This document shows positions 16,100-25,343 of a DNA stretch of 64,000 nucleotides, piece after piece. The notes under the pieces are model-generated. The model ran no database searches, had not been told where the DNA came from, and worked only from the letters and a program-made list of their open reading frames with translations. Position numbers and translations under genes: made by a program. The stretch's first letter is position 1. Each line of letters opens with the position of its first letter. Origin of the DNA: Amycolatopsis benzoatilytica AK 16/65 (lineage in GTDB: Bacteria; Actinomycetota; Actinomycetes; Mycobacteriales; Pseudonocardiaceae); contig NZ_KB912942.1 of assembly GCF_000383915.1 (NCBI RefSeq), positions 4,803,039 through 4,867,038 on the forward strand, in the 5' to 3' direction.

Positions 16100-18178
16100 G
16101 TGCCCCGCAGTCACGATCCTCGACCGGCCGGCTGGCGGGTCGGCGCCGACATTGGCGGCACGTTCACCGATGTCATCGCGCTGGGCCCGGCCGGAGAAGT
16201 CGTCCCGATGAAGGTGCCGTCGACGCCGCCCGACTACGGCGCGGGCGTGGTCGCGGCCACCACCGCGGTGCTCGCCGCCGCGGAGGCGAGGCCGGAGTCC
16301 GTGGTCGCGATGCTGCACGGCACGACGGTGGCCACCAACGCGATCCTGTCGATGAGCGGTGTCCGCACCGCGGTGGTCACCACCCGGGGCTTCCGGGACG
16401 TGCTGGAAATCGGCCGGCTGCGCCGCCCGGCGCTGTACGACCTGTCCTGGGCGAAGCCGGAACCGCTGGCCCGCCGGAGGAACCGCTACGAACTCGACCA
16501 GCGGATCACGGCCGACGGGCAGCTCGCCCCGGCCGCCGACGCGGCGGAAGTCCGCACCTTGGCCGCGCGGCTGCGCTCGGACGGCATCGAGGCAGTGGCG
16601 GTGTGCCTGCTCAATTCGTACCTCCGCCCGGACGAGGAACGGCGGGTCGCCGACTTGCTTCGTGCCGAACTGCCCGAGGTCTACGTCACCGCGTCGGTCG
16701 ACGTTTCCCCGCAACCGCACGAATTCGAACGAACCAGCACGGCGACGGTCAACGCCTACGTCGGCCCCGCTGTGCACGGGTACCTCACCCGGCTGGAAGC
16801 GGGGCTGCGCGCCGAGAACGTGCGCGCACCGCTGATGGTCATGCAATCCAGCGGCGGTTTGCTCGACGCCGCTTCGGTCGCACAACGTCCGGTGCAGATC
16901 ATCGAGTCCGGTCCCGCCGCGGGCGTCGCCGCGGCGCAGAAGCTCGCGCAGCTGGTCGGGCTGTCCACAGTTGTCGCTTTCGACATGGGCGGGACCACCG
17001 CGAAGGCGTCCTTGATCGAGCACGGCGAACCTTTCGTTTCGGCGGACTACGAGGTCGGCGGCGGAATGAACGTGGCGCGCGGACTCAGCTCCGGTGCCGG
17101 CTACCCGGTGCGCGCCCCGTCGATCGACATCGCCGAGGTGGGTTCCGGCGGCGGCAGCATCATCTCGGTCGACGCCGCCGGCGCGCTCCACGTCGGGCCC
17201 GCGAGCGCCGGGTCGCGGCCCGGCCCCGCGTGTTACGGGCAGGGCGGCGTACTGCCGACACTGACCGACGCCAACGTGACGCTCGGCTACCTGAGCCCCG
17301 AGTCACTCGCTGGCGGCCGCGTCGCGATCCACCCGGACCTCGCCGAGAAGGCACTGTCCACAGTGGCCGAAAAGATCGGCGACGACGTGCCGGGAGCCGC
17401 GCGCGGCGCGTATCAGGTCGCCGTGTCGAGCATGACCACCGCGGTCAAAGCGGTCACCAGCGAACGCGGCAGAGACCCGCGCGAAGCGACCATGGTCGCG
17501 TTCGGCGGCGCGGGCCCGCTTTACGCGGCCGCGCTGGCGCGAGAACTCGGCATCGACACCGTGCTCGTGCCGGTGCACCCGGGCCTCTTCAGCAGCATCG
17601 GGCTCCTCGTGGCCGACACCGAACGGCATGAGCTGACTCCGTATCGATCCGAGTTCGCCGACGTGCGCGCGCTCGCCGACGAGTTCGCACGCCTGTCCGC
17701 GAAGGTGCGCGAGGAACTCGGCGAAGCGGCCACGGTGGACCGGTTGCTGGACATGCGTTACCGCGGCCAGCGCTTCGAACTTCGGATCCGGGTCCCGGAC
17801 GGCGACCTCACCGAGGAGCTGCTCGCCGAGACGCGCGGCCGGTTCCACGCCGAGCACAAGCGGACCTACGGCCGGGCCGGGACCGACGAACTGGTCGAGC
17901 CGGTCAACCTCCGGGTACGCGGCAAGCTGCCGACTCCAGTGTCCATTTCGGACGTTCTGGACCTTCGCACGGCGGACGCGGGCCTGCCTTCGGCTCGCGA
18001 ATGCCGTTTCGAAGAAACAGTTTCCGCGCCGGTCATCGCCCGGTCCGCACTCAGCGCCCAGCCGGCCGACGGGCCGATGGTGATCGAGGACATGGACGCC
18101 ACCACCCTTGTCCCGCCCGGCGCGCGGGCGCACCGCGACCGGTTCAACAACATCGTGATCACCTGGAGTGCCGCATGA
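16100..18178 (+). CDS. hyuA: Hydantoinase/5-oxoprolinase subunit A
   Basis: A 692-residue ATP-dependent subunit. An actin-like ATPase half opens with WRVGADIGGTFTDVIALGPA; a second phosphate motif is VAFDMGGTTAKAS; RPGPACYGQGG and VAFGGAGPLYAAALARELG complete the family signature. HyuA with HyuB opens cyclic amides (hydantoins, 5-oxoproline, N-methylhydantoin) using ATP, or carboxylates ketones in the acetone carboxylase branch. The GTG at 16100 follows GAAGGAGA. The stop overlaps the hyuB ATG by four bases. A TGATATCTTAAC box upstream implies GntR control. Confidence 0.93.
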   Translation: MPRSHDPRPAGWRVGADIGGTFTDVIALGPAGEVVPMKVPSTPPDYGAGVVAATTAVLAAAEARPESVVAMLHGTTVATNAILSMSGVRTAVVTTRGFRDVLEIGRLRRPALYDLSWAKPEPLARRRNRYELDQRITADGQLAPAADAAEVRTLAARLRSDGIEAVAVCLLNSYLRPDEERRVADLLRAELPEVYVTASVDVSPQPHEFERTSTATVNAYVGPAVHGYLTRLEAGLRAENVRAPLMVMQSSGGLLDAASVAQRPVQIIESGPAAGVAAAQKLAQLVGLSTVVAFDMGGTTAKASLIEHGEPFVSADYEVGGGMNVARGLSSGAGYPVRAPSIDIAEVGSGGGSIISVDAAGALHVGPASAGSRPGPACYGQGGVLPTLTDANVTLGYLSPESLAGGRVAIHPDLAEKALSTVAEKIGDDVPGAARGAYQVAVSSMTTAVKAVTSERGRDPREATMVAFGGAGPLYAAALARELGIDTVLVPVHPGLFSSIGLLVADTERHELTPYRSEFADVRALADEFARLSAKVREELGEAATVDRLLDMRYRGQRFELRIRVPDGDLTEELLAETRGRFHAEHKRTYGRAGTDELVEPVNLRVRGKLPTPVSISDVLDLRTADAGLPSARECRFEETVSAPVIARSALSAQPADGPMVIEDMDATTLVPPGARAHRDRFNNIVITWSAA

Positions 18179-19887
18179 TCCGCGACGCCGTGACGTTCGA
18201 GGTCTTTCGCAACGCCGTCACCGGGCTCGCCGACGAAATGGCGATCACCATCCTGCGCACCGCGCACTCTCAGCTCGTCGCGTCCAGCATGGACTTCTCC
18301 GCCGCGCTCTGCGACGCCCGCGGCCGGGTGATCGCGCAGGCCAACACACTGCCGGTACACCTCGGGTCCATTCCGGACGCGATGGAAGCGGTCTTCGCCG
18401 AGTTCGGCGACAGCATCCGGCCGGGCGATCTGTTCCTGCTCAACGACCCGTCGCTGGGCGGCATGCACCTGCCGGACATCTTCGCGATCGCCCCGGTGTT
18501 CGCCGGGGAAACGCTGCTGGGCTTCGCGGTGACCGTGGTGAACCACACCGACGTGGGGGGCTGGGCGGCCGGGTCGATGGCAGTGCAGTCGACCAGTATC
18601 TTCGCCGAAGGAATTCAGATCCCGCCGTGCCGGTTGATCGACGCGGGCACCACCAACGAAACTTTCCTGCGGGTGCTGCTGCGCAACGTTCGCGAGCCCG
18701 AATTGCTGCGCGGCGACCTGGAATCCCAGCTTGCCGCCTGCCACACCGGAGCCGAGGGGCTGCGCGCGCTCGCCGCCCGGCACGGCGTGGAAGGGCTGGC
18801 CGGGCTGGTCGACGAACTGCTCGACTACTCCGAAACCCTGCTGCGCGCCGCACTCGCCGAAGCAGTGCCCGGCACCTACGAGTTCACCGACCACATCGAC
18901 GACGACGGCCTCGGCTCCGGCCCCATCCCGATCCAGGTCAAGGCCACGCTGTCGGCAGCCGGGATCGAACTCAACTTCACCGGTTCCTCGCCCCAGGTCG
19001 GCTCCGCTCTCAACGCGACCTCGTCGTTCACCCGCTCCGCCGCTTACGCCGCGCTGCAGGGCGTGCTCTCGTCGGACATCCCGGCGAACAGCGGCTTCTA
19101 CCGGCCGTTCAGCTTCGTCATCCCGGACGCCTCGATCCTCAACGGTCAGCGGCCGGCCGCCCGGGGCGCACGCGGGCTGGTCGGCTTCCGGATCATCGAC
19201 GCGGTGCTCGGCGCGCTCGCGCCGGTGTTCCCCGGCCGGGTGCCAGCGGCGGGAGAAGGCGGGCCGGACGGGATCGCGATCGGCCTGGCCGGTCCGGACG
19301 GCGCGTCGACGGTGCTGTGGGATCCGCTGGCCGGAGCGTGGGGCGCCCGACCGGACCAGGACGGGGTCGACGGGATCAGCTCCCTCGGCGCGAACCTCAC
19401 CAACACACCGGTCGAGGAGTTGGAGCGTTCCGGGCACGTGCGCATCGACGGCTACGGCTACCTGCCCGACAGCGGCGGGGCCGGCCGGTGGCGGGGCGGA
19501 CTCGCGACCTTCCGCGACATGACCCTGCTAGCCGCCGAGGCCAGCGTGCAGATCCGATCCGACCGGCGGAAGTTCCTGCCCTACGGGCTGTCCGGCGGCG
19601 CACCGGGGACCCCGTCGCTCAACGTGCTCGAACCGGGCGGGCCGGACGAGCGAGTGCTGGAGTCGAAACCGCACTTCACGATGACCGCCGGGTCCCGGCA
19701 CCGGCACGTGACCGCAGGCGGGGGCGGCCACGGACACCCGTTCGACCGCGAGCCGGAACGGGTTCTCGAAGACGTCCTGGACGGCAAGGTCACCCGTGAA
19801 GGGGCCGAACGGGATTACGGCGTCGTCATCGACGCCGGGGGGATCGACCATGCCGCCACCGCCGCTGCCCGCGGCGTGGCGCGCTGA
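18175..19887 (+). CDS. hyuB: Hydantoinase/5-oxoprolinase subunit B
   Basis: A 570-residue partner of HyuA. It shows family landmarks VTFEVFRNAVTGLADEMAIT, the HLGSIPDAME and LNDPSLGGMHLPDI stretches, NHTDVGGWAAGSM (candidate metal and substrate residues) and GGGGHGHPFDREPE near the C-terminus. Together the subunits form an ATP-driven cyclic amidase. It is co-translated with hyuA through ATGA and followed after 45 bp by the permease. The substrate is not set by sequence. Confidence 0.93.
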   Translation: MIRDAVTFEVFRNAVTGLADEMAITILRTAHSQLVASSMDFSAALCDARGRVIAQANTLPVHLGSIPDAMEAVFAEFGDSIRPGDLFLLNDPSLGGMHLPDIFAIAPVFAGETLLGFAVTVVNHTDVGGWAAGSMAVQSTSIFAEGIQIPPCRLIDAGTTNETFLRVLLRNVREPELLRGDLESQLAACHTGAEGLRALAARHGVEGLAGLVDELLDYSETLLRAALAEAVPGTYEFTDHIDDDGLGSGPIPIQVKATLSAAGIELNFTGSSPQVGSALNATSSFTRSAAYAALQGVLSSDIPANSGFYRPFSFVIPDASILNGQRPAARGARGLVGFRIIDAVLGALAPVFPGRVPAAGEGGPDGIAIGLAGPDGASTVLWDPLAGAWGARPDQDGVDGISSLGANLTNTPVEELERSGHVRIDGYGYLPDSGGAGRWRGGLATFRDMTLLAAEASVQIRSDRRKFLPYGLSGGAPGTPSLNVLEPGGPDERVLESKPHFTMTAGSRHRHVTAGGGGHGHPFDREPERVLEDVLDGKVTREGAERDYGVVIDAGGIDHAATAAARGVAR

Positions 19888-19932
19888 ACGCAGGCACCGC
19901 CCTCCCAGTTCCCTGACAGATCGGACTTCGCC

Positions 19933-21261
19933 ATGAGTTCCCGTGTCGCCGCCATCGCCGGCACTGTCTCGCCGCACACCTGGCGGAAAGCAGGAATCCG
20001 GATCATCCCGCTCGTCGGCCTCGCATACGTGGCCAGCTACATCGACCGCGCCAACGTCGGCTATCTCGCCGCGCCTATGTCGCGCGACCTGCACCTCAGC
20101 ACCGGCCAGATCGGGCTCGCCGCCGGGCTGTTCTTCATCGGCTACATCCTCGTCGAGGTGCCGAGCAACCTGATGCTTCGCCGGTTCGGCGCGCGGAAGT
20201 GGATCGCGCGCATCATGATCACCTGGGGTCTTGTCACTGCCGCCACCGCACTGGTGAACTCCGCCGCGGCGCTGTACCTCGCGCGACTGCTGCTCGGATT
20301 CGCCGAGGCCGGACTGGCCGCCGGCATTCTGCTCTACCTGACACTGTGGTTCCCCCGCCGCCAGCGAGCCTGGGCACTGTCGGCGTTCTTCCTGATGACC
20401 CCGGTGTCCTCGATGATCGGTTCGCCGCTGGCCGCCGCGCTGCTCGAGTGGGGCCGGCAACTGTTCGGCATCGCCGGCTGGCGGGCGCTCTTCCTCGTGG
20501 AGGGCGGGCTGACGGTCCTGGTCAGCGTCCTGATCTTCGCCTTCCTTCCGGACCGGCCGGGCACCGCGCGCTGGCTCGACGACGAGGAGAGGGCCGCGAT
20601 CGAGGCCACGCTGGCCGCGGAAGCCGAAGAACACCGGGCACACGGGGCGCTCTCCGGGCTCCGCGAGGCGCTGACCAGCCGACGGGTCTGGATCATGGCC
20701 GTGACGTGGTTCGCGATCGCGTTCGGGCTTTACCCGCTGCAGTTCTTCCTGCCGACCATGCTCCGCTCGATCACGCACAACATCGGCGGCGCCGGAGATG
20801 TCAGCAGCGTCCTGCTGTCCGCGATCCCGTACGCGGTGGCATTGCTCGCACTGCTGCTGTGGGCGCGTTTCGCAGCCCGGCGTTCGGCAGTCACCGCCAC
20901 TGCCATCCCCATGGCCGTCGGCATCGTCGGCCTGCTGCTGGCGACGCTCACCAGCAGCGGCCCGCTGTTCGTCGTCGCCGTTTGCCTGAGCGTCGCCGGG
21001 ATCCTCACCGCGATGCCGCAGTTCTGGCGGATCCCGGCGATCGGGCTGACCGGTGCCGCGGCCGCCTCCGGCATCGCGCTGATCAACTCGGTCAGCAATC
21101 TGAGCGGATTCATCGGCCCGTACTTCACCGGCGCGATCGCATCCGCTACCGGCAGCTTCACCTACGCGTTGCTGGCGATCGCGGTCGTCATGACAGCCGG
21201 AATGACCGCACTGCTCACCACCGGGCGGCGCATGGAACGACTGGACGGAACCCTCGGATGA
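19933..21261 (+). CDS. MFS permease, anion:cation symporter (ACS) type
   Basis: A 442-residue MFS protein with 12 predicted TM segments. The N-terminal motif YIDRANVGYLAAPMSRDLHL, the IGYILVEVPSNLMLRRFGARKW loop 2-3 region (two parts of one stretch) and GFAEAGLAAGILLYLTLWFP are typical of the ACS/tartrate-phthalate family, which imports organic anions with H+. Within the hyu cluster it is the likely uptake system for the cyclic amide or its acid. Its stop overlaps the next ATG by four bases. Confidence 0.9.
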   Translation: MSSRVAAIAGTVSPHTWRKAGIRIIPLVGLAYVASYIDRANVGYLAAPMSRDLHLSTGQIGLAAGLFFIGYILVEVPSNLMLRRFGARKWIARIMITWGLVTAATALVNSAAALYLARLLLGFAEAGLAAGILLYLTLWFPRRQRAWALSAFFLMTPVSSMIGSPLAAALLEWGRQLFGIAGWRALFLVEGGLTVLVSVLIFAFLPDRPGTARWLDDEERAAIEATLAAEAEEHRAHGALSGLREALTSRRVWIMAVTWFAIAFGLYPLQFFLPTMLRSITHNIGGAGDVSSVLLSAIPYAVALLALLLWARFAARRSAVTATAIPMAVGIVGLLLATLTSSGPLFVVAVCLSVAGILTAMPQFWRIPAIGLTGAAAASGIALINSVSNLSGFIGPYFTGAIASATGSFTYALLAIAVVMTAGMTALLTTGRRMERLDGTLG

Positions 21262-21815
21262 ACACCACCGCCCTGATCGTCGGCGACGTCCAGCGGGGCA
21301 TCACGAACGGCTACCCGTTCGCCCGCCAGGTCGTTCCGCCGCTCACGGATCTGCTGCCGCGGACCCGCGAAACTGGCGCACTCGTCGTGCTGGTGCACTT
21401 CGCTTTGCGGGACAACGGAGCTGACCTTCCCGCGGACGATCCGCTGTACCGCTCGTTCTTCGACGCCGGAGACGCTTTTCACGAAGGAGCCGAAGGAACC
21501 GAACTCGCCTTGCCCACTGCCGAAAGCGATGTCGTCGTGGTCAAACGCCGCGCCAGCGCCTTCGCCGGCACGGACCTCGACCTCGTGCTGCGGTCCCGCG
21601 GCATCCGCTCGCTCGCGGTCGCCGGAGTCGCGACGAGCGCGATGGTCACCGCGACCTGCTACGACGCCGCGGATCGCGGCTACCAGGTGACGGTCCTGCG
21701 CGACGGATGCGCCGACGCGAGCGCCGAGGTCAACGATTTCTTGCTGGAGAAGGTCTTCCCCAGCCGAGGGTTCGAGATCGTGTCCTGCGCCGACTGGGCA
21801 GGAGGCACTGCGTGA
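21258..21815 (+). CDS. Isochorismatase-like protein lacking the catalytic cysteine
   Basis: A 185-residue isochorismatase/cysteine-hydrolase fold. Asp10 (IVGDVQRG) and Lys96 (VVVVKRRASAF) of the triad are present, but the nucleophile position in GVATSAMV is Met129 where active enzymes have Cys; a Cys134 lies five residues later. N-carbamoylsarcosine amidohydrolase belongs to this fold and would follow a hydantoinase logically, but without the Cys this protein may be non-hydrolytic, or Cys134 may compensate. It is translationally coupled on both sides. Confidence 0.82.
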   Translation: MNTTALIVGDVQRGITNGYPFARQVVPPLTDLLPRTRETGALVVLVHFALRDNGADLPADDPLYRSFFDAGDAFHEGAEGTELALPTAESDVVVVKRRASAFAGTDLDLVLRSRGIRSLAVAGVATSAMVTATCYDAADRGYQVTVLRDGCADASAEVNDFLLEKVFPSRGFEIVSCADWAGGTA

Positions 21816-22975
21816 ACGCGGCATTGCTGGACCGCCTTAGCGCCGAACTCGACAGCCGCCGTCCCCGGCACGACCTCGTGGTCACCGGGGCGCAGGGGCC
21901 AACGCTGGAAGTGGACGGCGAAGCACTAGTGAACTTCGCATCCAACGACTATCTCGGGCTCGCCGCGGACCCCGAGGTCCTGGACGCGGCCCGGAAGGCG
22001 ATGGATGACCAGGGGCTCGGCGTAGCGGCCGGTCGGGTGCTCTGCGGTACCCGCAGCGTCCACCACGAACTGGAATCCGCTATCGCCGACCTGACCGGCG
22101 CTGAGGACGCGGTGCTGTACGGCTCGTGCTTCGACGCGAACCTCGGGGTGTTCGCCGCGCTGCTCGGGCCGGACGACGTGATCTTCAGCGACGCGCTCAA
22201 CCATGCCAGCCTGATCGACGGCATCCGGTTGTCGCCGTCCCGGCGCCAGGTCTTCGCGCACTCCGATCTCAACCAGCTCGAGCGATATCTCACCGAGAGC
22301 GAGGGCGCACGCCACCGATTGATCGTCACTGACGGCGTGTTCAGCATGGACGGCGATCTCGCGCCGCTGCCCCGGCTGGCCGAGCTGGCTCGGCGGCACG
22401 ACGCGGTGCTGATGGTCGACGACTCGCACGCCACCGGAGTGCTGGCCGGGGGCACCGCGGGGCATCTCGGTCTGGACACCGGGGTCGACATCCTGACCGG
22501 GACGCTCGGCAAGGCGCTGGGCGGCGCAGCCGGGGGTTTCGTCGCCGGGTCGCGCGCGATCACGGAAACCCTGCGGCTGGTTTCGCGTCCGTACCTGTTC
22601 ACGAATGCGATGGCGCCACCGCTGGCAGCGGCGGCGCTGACCGCGATCCGGATCGCCGCCCGCCGCCCAGAGCTGCGGGACCGGCTGGCGGCCAACACTG
22701 CCCGCCTTCGCGGCGCCCTGACCGGACTCGGTTACGAGGTGCTGCCGGGCGAACATCCGATCATCCCGGTGATGCTGCGCGGCGGAACGCTGGCAGCCGA
22801 CACCGCGGCCGAGTTGCGCCGCGAAGGCGTTCTCGTCTTCGCGCTCTCGCACCCGATCGTCCCGGCTGGTGAGGAGCGCATCCGAGTCCAGGTTTCGGCT
22901 TCGCACCGGCCAGAGCAGCTCGACCGCGCGGAGGCGGCCTTCGCTCGAGTGCGCGCGAAGGCGGGAGCGGCATGA
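21812..22975 (+). CDS. Alpha-oxoamine synthase family PLP enzyme (Kbl/BioF-like)
   Basis: A 387-residue PLP enzyme. Landmarks are NFASNDYLGLAADPEV, the glycine-rich GTRSVHHELE, DDSHATGVLA and the PLP lysine in TGTLGKALGGAAGG. The family joins an acyl-CoA to glycine, alanine or serine with decarboxylation, or cleaves a 2-amino-3-oxoacid with CoA (Kbl). The TGTLGKALGGAAGG form is closer to Kbl than to BioF. The GTG start follows GGAGG and overlaps the previous stop. With the next SDR it forms a threonine-dehydrogenase/Kbl-like pair. Confidence 0.88.
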   Translation: MNAALLDRLSAELDSRRPRHDLVVTGAQGPTLEVDGEALVNFASNDYLGLAADPEVLDAARKAMDDQGLGVAAGRVLCGTRSVHHELESAIADLTGAEDAVLYGSCFDANLGVFAALLGPDDVIFSDALNHASLIDGIRLSPSRRQVFAHSDLNQLERYLTESEGARHRLIVTDGVFSMDGDLAPLPRLAELARRHDAVLMVDDSHATGVLAGGTAGHLGLDTGVDILTGTLGKALGGAAGGFVAGSRAITETLRLVSRPYLFTNAMAPPLAAAALTAIRIAARRPELRDRLAANTARLRGALTGLGYEVLPGEHPIIPVMLRGGTLAADTAAELRREGVLVFALSHPIVPAGEERIRVQVSASHRPEQLDRAEAAFARVRAKAGAA

Positions 22976-23766
22976 GCGTCACAGCAGGTCTCCGCGCACC
23001 GACGAGCGCCGACAGCACGGAGCTGGCCGGCCGGGTCGCGGTCGTGACCGGCGGCGCAAGCGGCATGGGCCTGGCGGCAGTGCACGCACTCGCCGCCCGC
23101 GGCGCGACAGTCGCGGTGTTCGATCTGGCGGCACCGGACGCCGAGGAGATCGCGACCGCGCTTGTGGTTCCGGCGGAACGGATCCGGTCGATCGCGGTGG
23201 ACGTCACCGACGGCGGGCGGGTAGGCCGCGCTTTCGACGCGGTGCTGGCCGAGCGGGCCCGGCTCGACATCCTGGTCAACGCCGCCGGGATCGCTCCGCC
23301 GACCGCTTTCGAGGACATCACCGAAACCGAATGGCATCGCGTGCTCGCGGTGAGCGTGCATGGAACTTTCCTGTGCTGCCAGCGCGCCTTGCCCGCGATG
23401 CGGGTGGGCGGATGGGGCCGGATCGTCAATTTTTCTTCCACCGCAGGCAAAACGATCAGCACCGCAGGCGGGGCGCACTACACGACCGCCAAACACGGCG
23501 TCCTCGGCCTCACCCGGCATCTCGCGAAGGCCTACGGACCCGGCGGAATCACCGTGAACGCCGTCTGCCCGGGCCTGATCGACACGCCGATGGCCCGCGG
23601 CCTGCTGCCGCCGCCGGTGCTCGAAGAGGCCGTCCGGTCGTTCCCGGTGCCGCGTGTCGGGCTGCCGTGGGAGGTGGCCGAACTCGTCGCGTTCCTCGCG
23701 TCCGACCGGGCCGCCTACATCACCGGCGCCGCCGTCGACATCAACGGCGGCGACCTCATCGTCTGA
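22972..23766 (+). CDS. Short-chain dehydrogenase/reductase
   Basis: A 264-residue classical SDR. The cofactor loop is VTGGASGMGLAA (TGxxxGxG), NAAG is at the strand-4 motif, Ser in NFSSTAGK, and the catalytic YTTAK is present. Asp in AVFDLAAP suggests NAD+ preference. A ~15-residue N-terminal extension precedes the fold. It probably oxidises a hydroxyl to the ketone that the Kbl-like enzyme cleaves; that is inference from co-translation by ATGA overlap. Confidence 0.92.
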   Translation: MSVTAGLRAPTSADSTELAGRVAVVTGGASGMGLAAVHALAARGATVAVFDLAAPDAEEIATALVVPAERIRSIAVDVTDGGRVGRAFDAVLAERARLDILVNAAGIAPPTAFEDITETEWHRVLAVSVHGTFLCCQRALPAMRVGGWGRIVNFSSTAGKTISTAGGAHYTTAKHGVLGLTRHLAKAYGPGGITVNAVCPGLIDTPMARGLLPPPVLEEAVRSFPVPRVGLPWEVAELVAFLASDRAAYITGAAVDINGGDLIV

Positions 23767-23810
23767 CCGAATTGCTCCGTTCCCGTCCCGAAAAGAAGGC
23801 GAGTTCTTCC

Positions 23811-25298
23811 GTGCACCCGATCATCCGACACCGCATCGGCGGCCGCCCCGCCGCCGGGCAGTCGACCCGGACCGCACCAGTCTGGGATCCCGCGACCGGC
23901 GAACGCCGGGCCGACGTGCTGCTGGCCGAGCCCGCCGACGTCGATGCCGCGGTGCGAGCCGCCCGCGGCGCGCTGGCGGACTGGGCCGACACTTCGGTCA
24001 TGCGCCGCGCGCGATTGCTGTTCGCGTTCCGCGGCCTGGTCGAAAAGCACCTCGACGAGCTGGCCCGGCTCGTGTCCGCTGAGCACGGCAAGGTCCTCGA
24101 GGACGCCAAGGGCGAGCTGGTCCGCGGCCTGGAAGTGGTCGATTTCGCCTGCGGCATACCGCAGCTGCTCAAGGGCGACTACTCAGACCAGGTGTCGACC
24201 GGGGTCGACCTCTTTTCGTTCCGGCAGCCGCTCGGCGTGTGCGCGGGCATCACGCCGTTCAACTTCCCCGCGATGGTCCCGATGTGGATGCACCCGATCG
24301 CCATCGCGACCGGCAACACGTTCGTGCTCAAACCGTCCGAACGGGACCCGTCGGCCTCGGATTTCGTCGCCGAGCTCTACACCGAGGCCGGCCTGCCCGA
24401 CGGCGTGTTCAACGTCGTGCACGGCGACAAGGCCGCGGTGGACGCCCTGCTGGACCATCCGGACGTCGCGGCGGTGTCGTTCGTCGGTTCGACGCCGGTC
24501 GCGCGGTACGTACACGAACGCGCGACCGCGAACGGCAAGCGCGTGCAAGCGCTTGGCGGCGCCAAAAACCACGCTGTCGTGCTGCCCGACGCCGACCTCG
24601 AAAACGCCGCCGAGCATCTGGTTTCGGCCGCCTACGGTTCCGCGGGCCAGCGTTGCATGGCGATCTCGGTCGCGGTCGCCGTCGGCGAAGCGGCCGACCC
24701 GCTCGTCAAGCTGCTCCGGGACAGGGCGCGAGCGGTGAAGGTCGGGCCGGGGCTGGCGGCGGGATCCGAGATGGGGCCGCTGGTGTCCCCGGAAGCGCTT
24801 TCCCGCGTCCGCGGCTACCTCGAGGCAGGCGTCGCGGCGGGCGCGGAACTTGTAGTCGACGGCCGTGATATCTCAGTGGAGGGCGACGGCTTCTTCCTCG
24901 GGCCGACGCTGTTCGACCAGGTGACACCGGAAATGGACGTGTACCGCGACGAGATCTTCGGCCCGGTGCTAGTCGTGGTGCGCGTCGATTCGCTGGCCGA
25001 GGCGATCGATCTGGTCAACGCGAACAGCTTCGCCAACGGCGCCGCCGTCTTCACCGGCAGCGGGAGGGCGGCGCGGTTGTTCCAGCGGTCGGTGCAGGCC
25101 GGGATGATCGGCGTGAACGTCCCGGTCCCGGTGCCGATGGCGTTCCACTCGTTCGGCGGCTGGAAGCAGTCGCTGTTCGGCTCGCACCACATGCACGGGC
25201 CGGAAGGCGTGGCCTTCTACACGCGGGCGAAAGCCGTGACGAGCCGATGGCCGGAGGCGGCGGGCGAGGCGAGTTTCCATTTCCCGACCGCGGTCTGA
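23811..25298 (+). CDS. mmsA: CoA-acylating (methyl)malonate-semialdehyde dehydrogenase
   Basis: A 495-residue aldehyde dehydrogenase of the MmsA clade. TPFNFPAMVPMWMHPIAIATG and the catalytic Cys282 in SAGQRCMAIS are diagnostic, and the active-site general base Glu is replaced by the LGGAKNHAVV loop, as in CoA-acylating members. The enzyme turns malonate or methylmalonate semialdehyde into acetyl- or propionyl-CoA. Start is the GTG at 23811, after AAGAAGGCGAG. It follows the SDR by 44 bp and ends the plus-strand operon at a strong hairpin. It may process the product of the cluster's aminotransferase. Confidence 0.92.
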   Translation: MHPIIRHRIGGRPAAGQSTRTAPVWDPATGERRADVLLAEPADVDAAVRAARGALADWADTSVMRRARLLFAFRGLVEKHLDELARLVSAEHGKVLEDAKGELVRGLEVVDFACGIPQLLKGDYSDQVSTGVDLFSFRQPLGVCAGITPFNFPAMVPMWMHPIAIATGNTFVLKPSERDPSASDFVAELYTEAGLPDGVFNVVHGDKAAVDALLDHPDVAAVSFVGSTPVARYVHERATANGKRVQALGGAKNHAVVLPDADLENAAEHLVSAAYGSAGQRCMAISVAVAVGEAADPLVKLLRDRARAVKVGPGLAAGSEMGPLVSPEALSRVRGYLEAGVAAGAELVVDGRDISVEGDGFFLGPTLFDQVTPEMDVYRDEIFGPVLVVVRVDSLAEAIDLVNANSFANGAAVFTGSGRAARLFQRSVQAGMIGVNVPVPVPMAFHSFGGWKQSLFGSHHMHGPEGVAFYTRAKAVTSRWPEAAGEASFHFPTAV

Positions 25299-25300
25299 GT

Positions 25301-25343
25301 CCGGTCCGGTCCGGGGAGGCCCGCACTCCCCGGACCGGACCGG
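25301..25343. terminator. Strong bidirectional terminator after mmsA
   Basis: Perfect 18-bp arms (25301-25318 and 25326-25343) rich in CCGGTCCGG with a 7-base loop. It fills the whole space between the mmsA stop and the stop of the convergent GntR gene. Confidence 0.8.
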
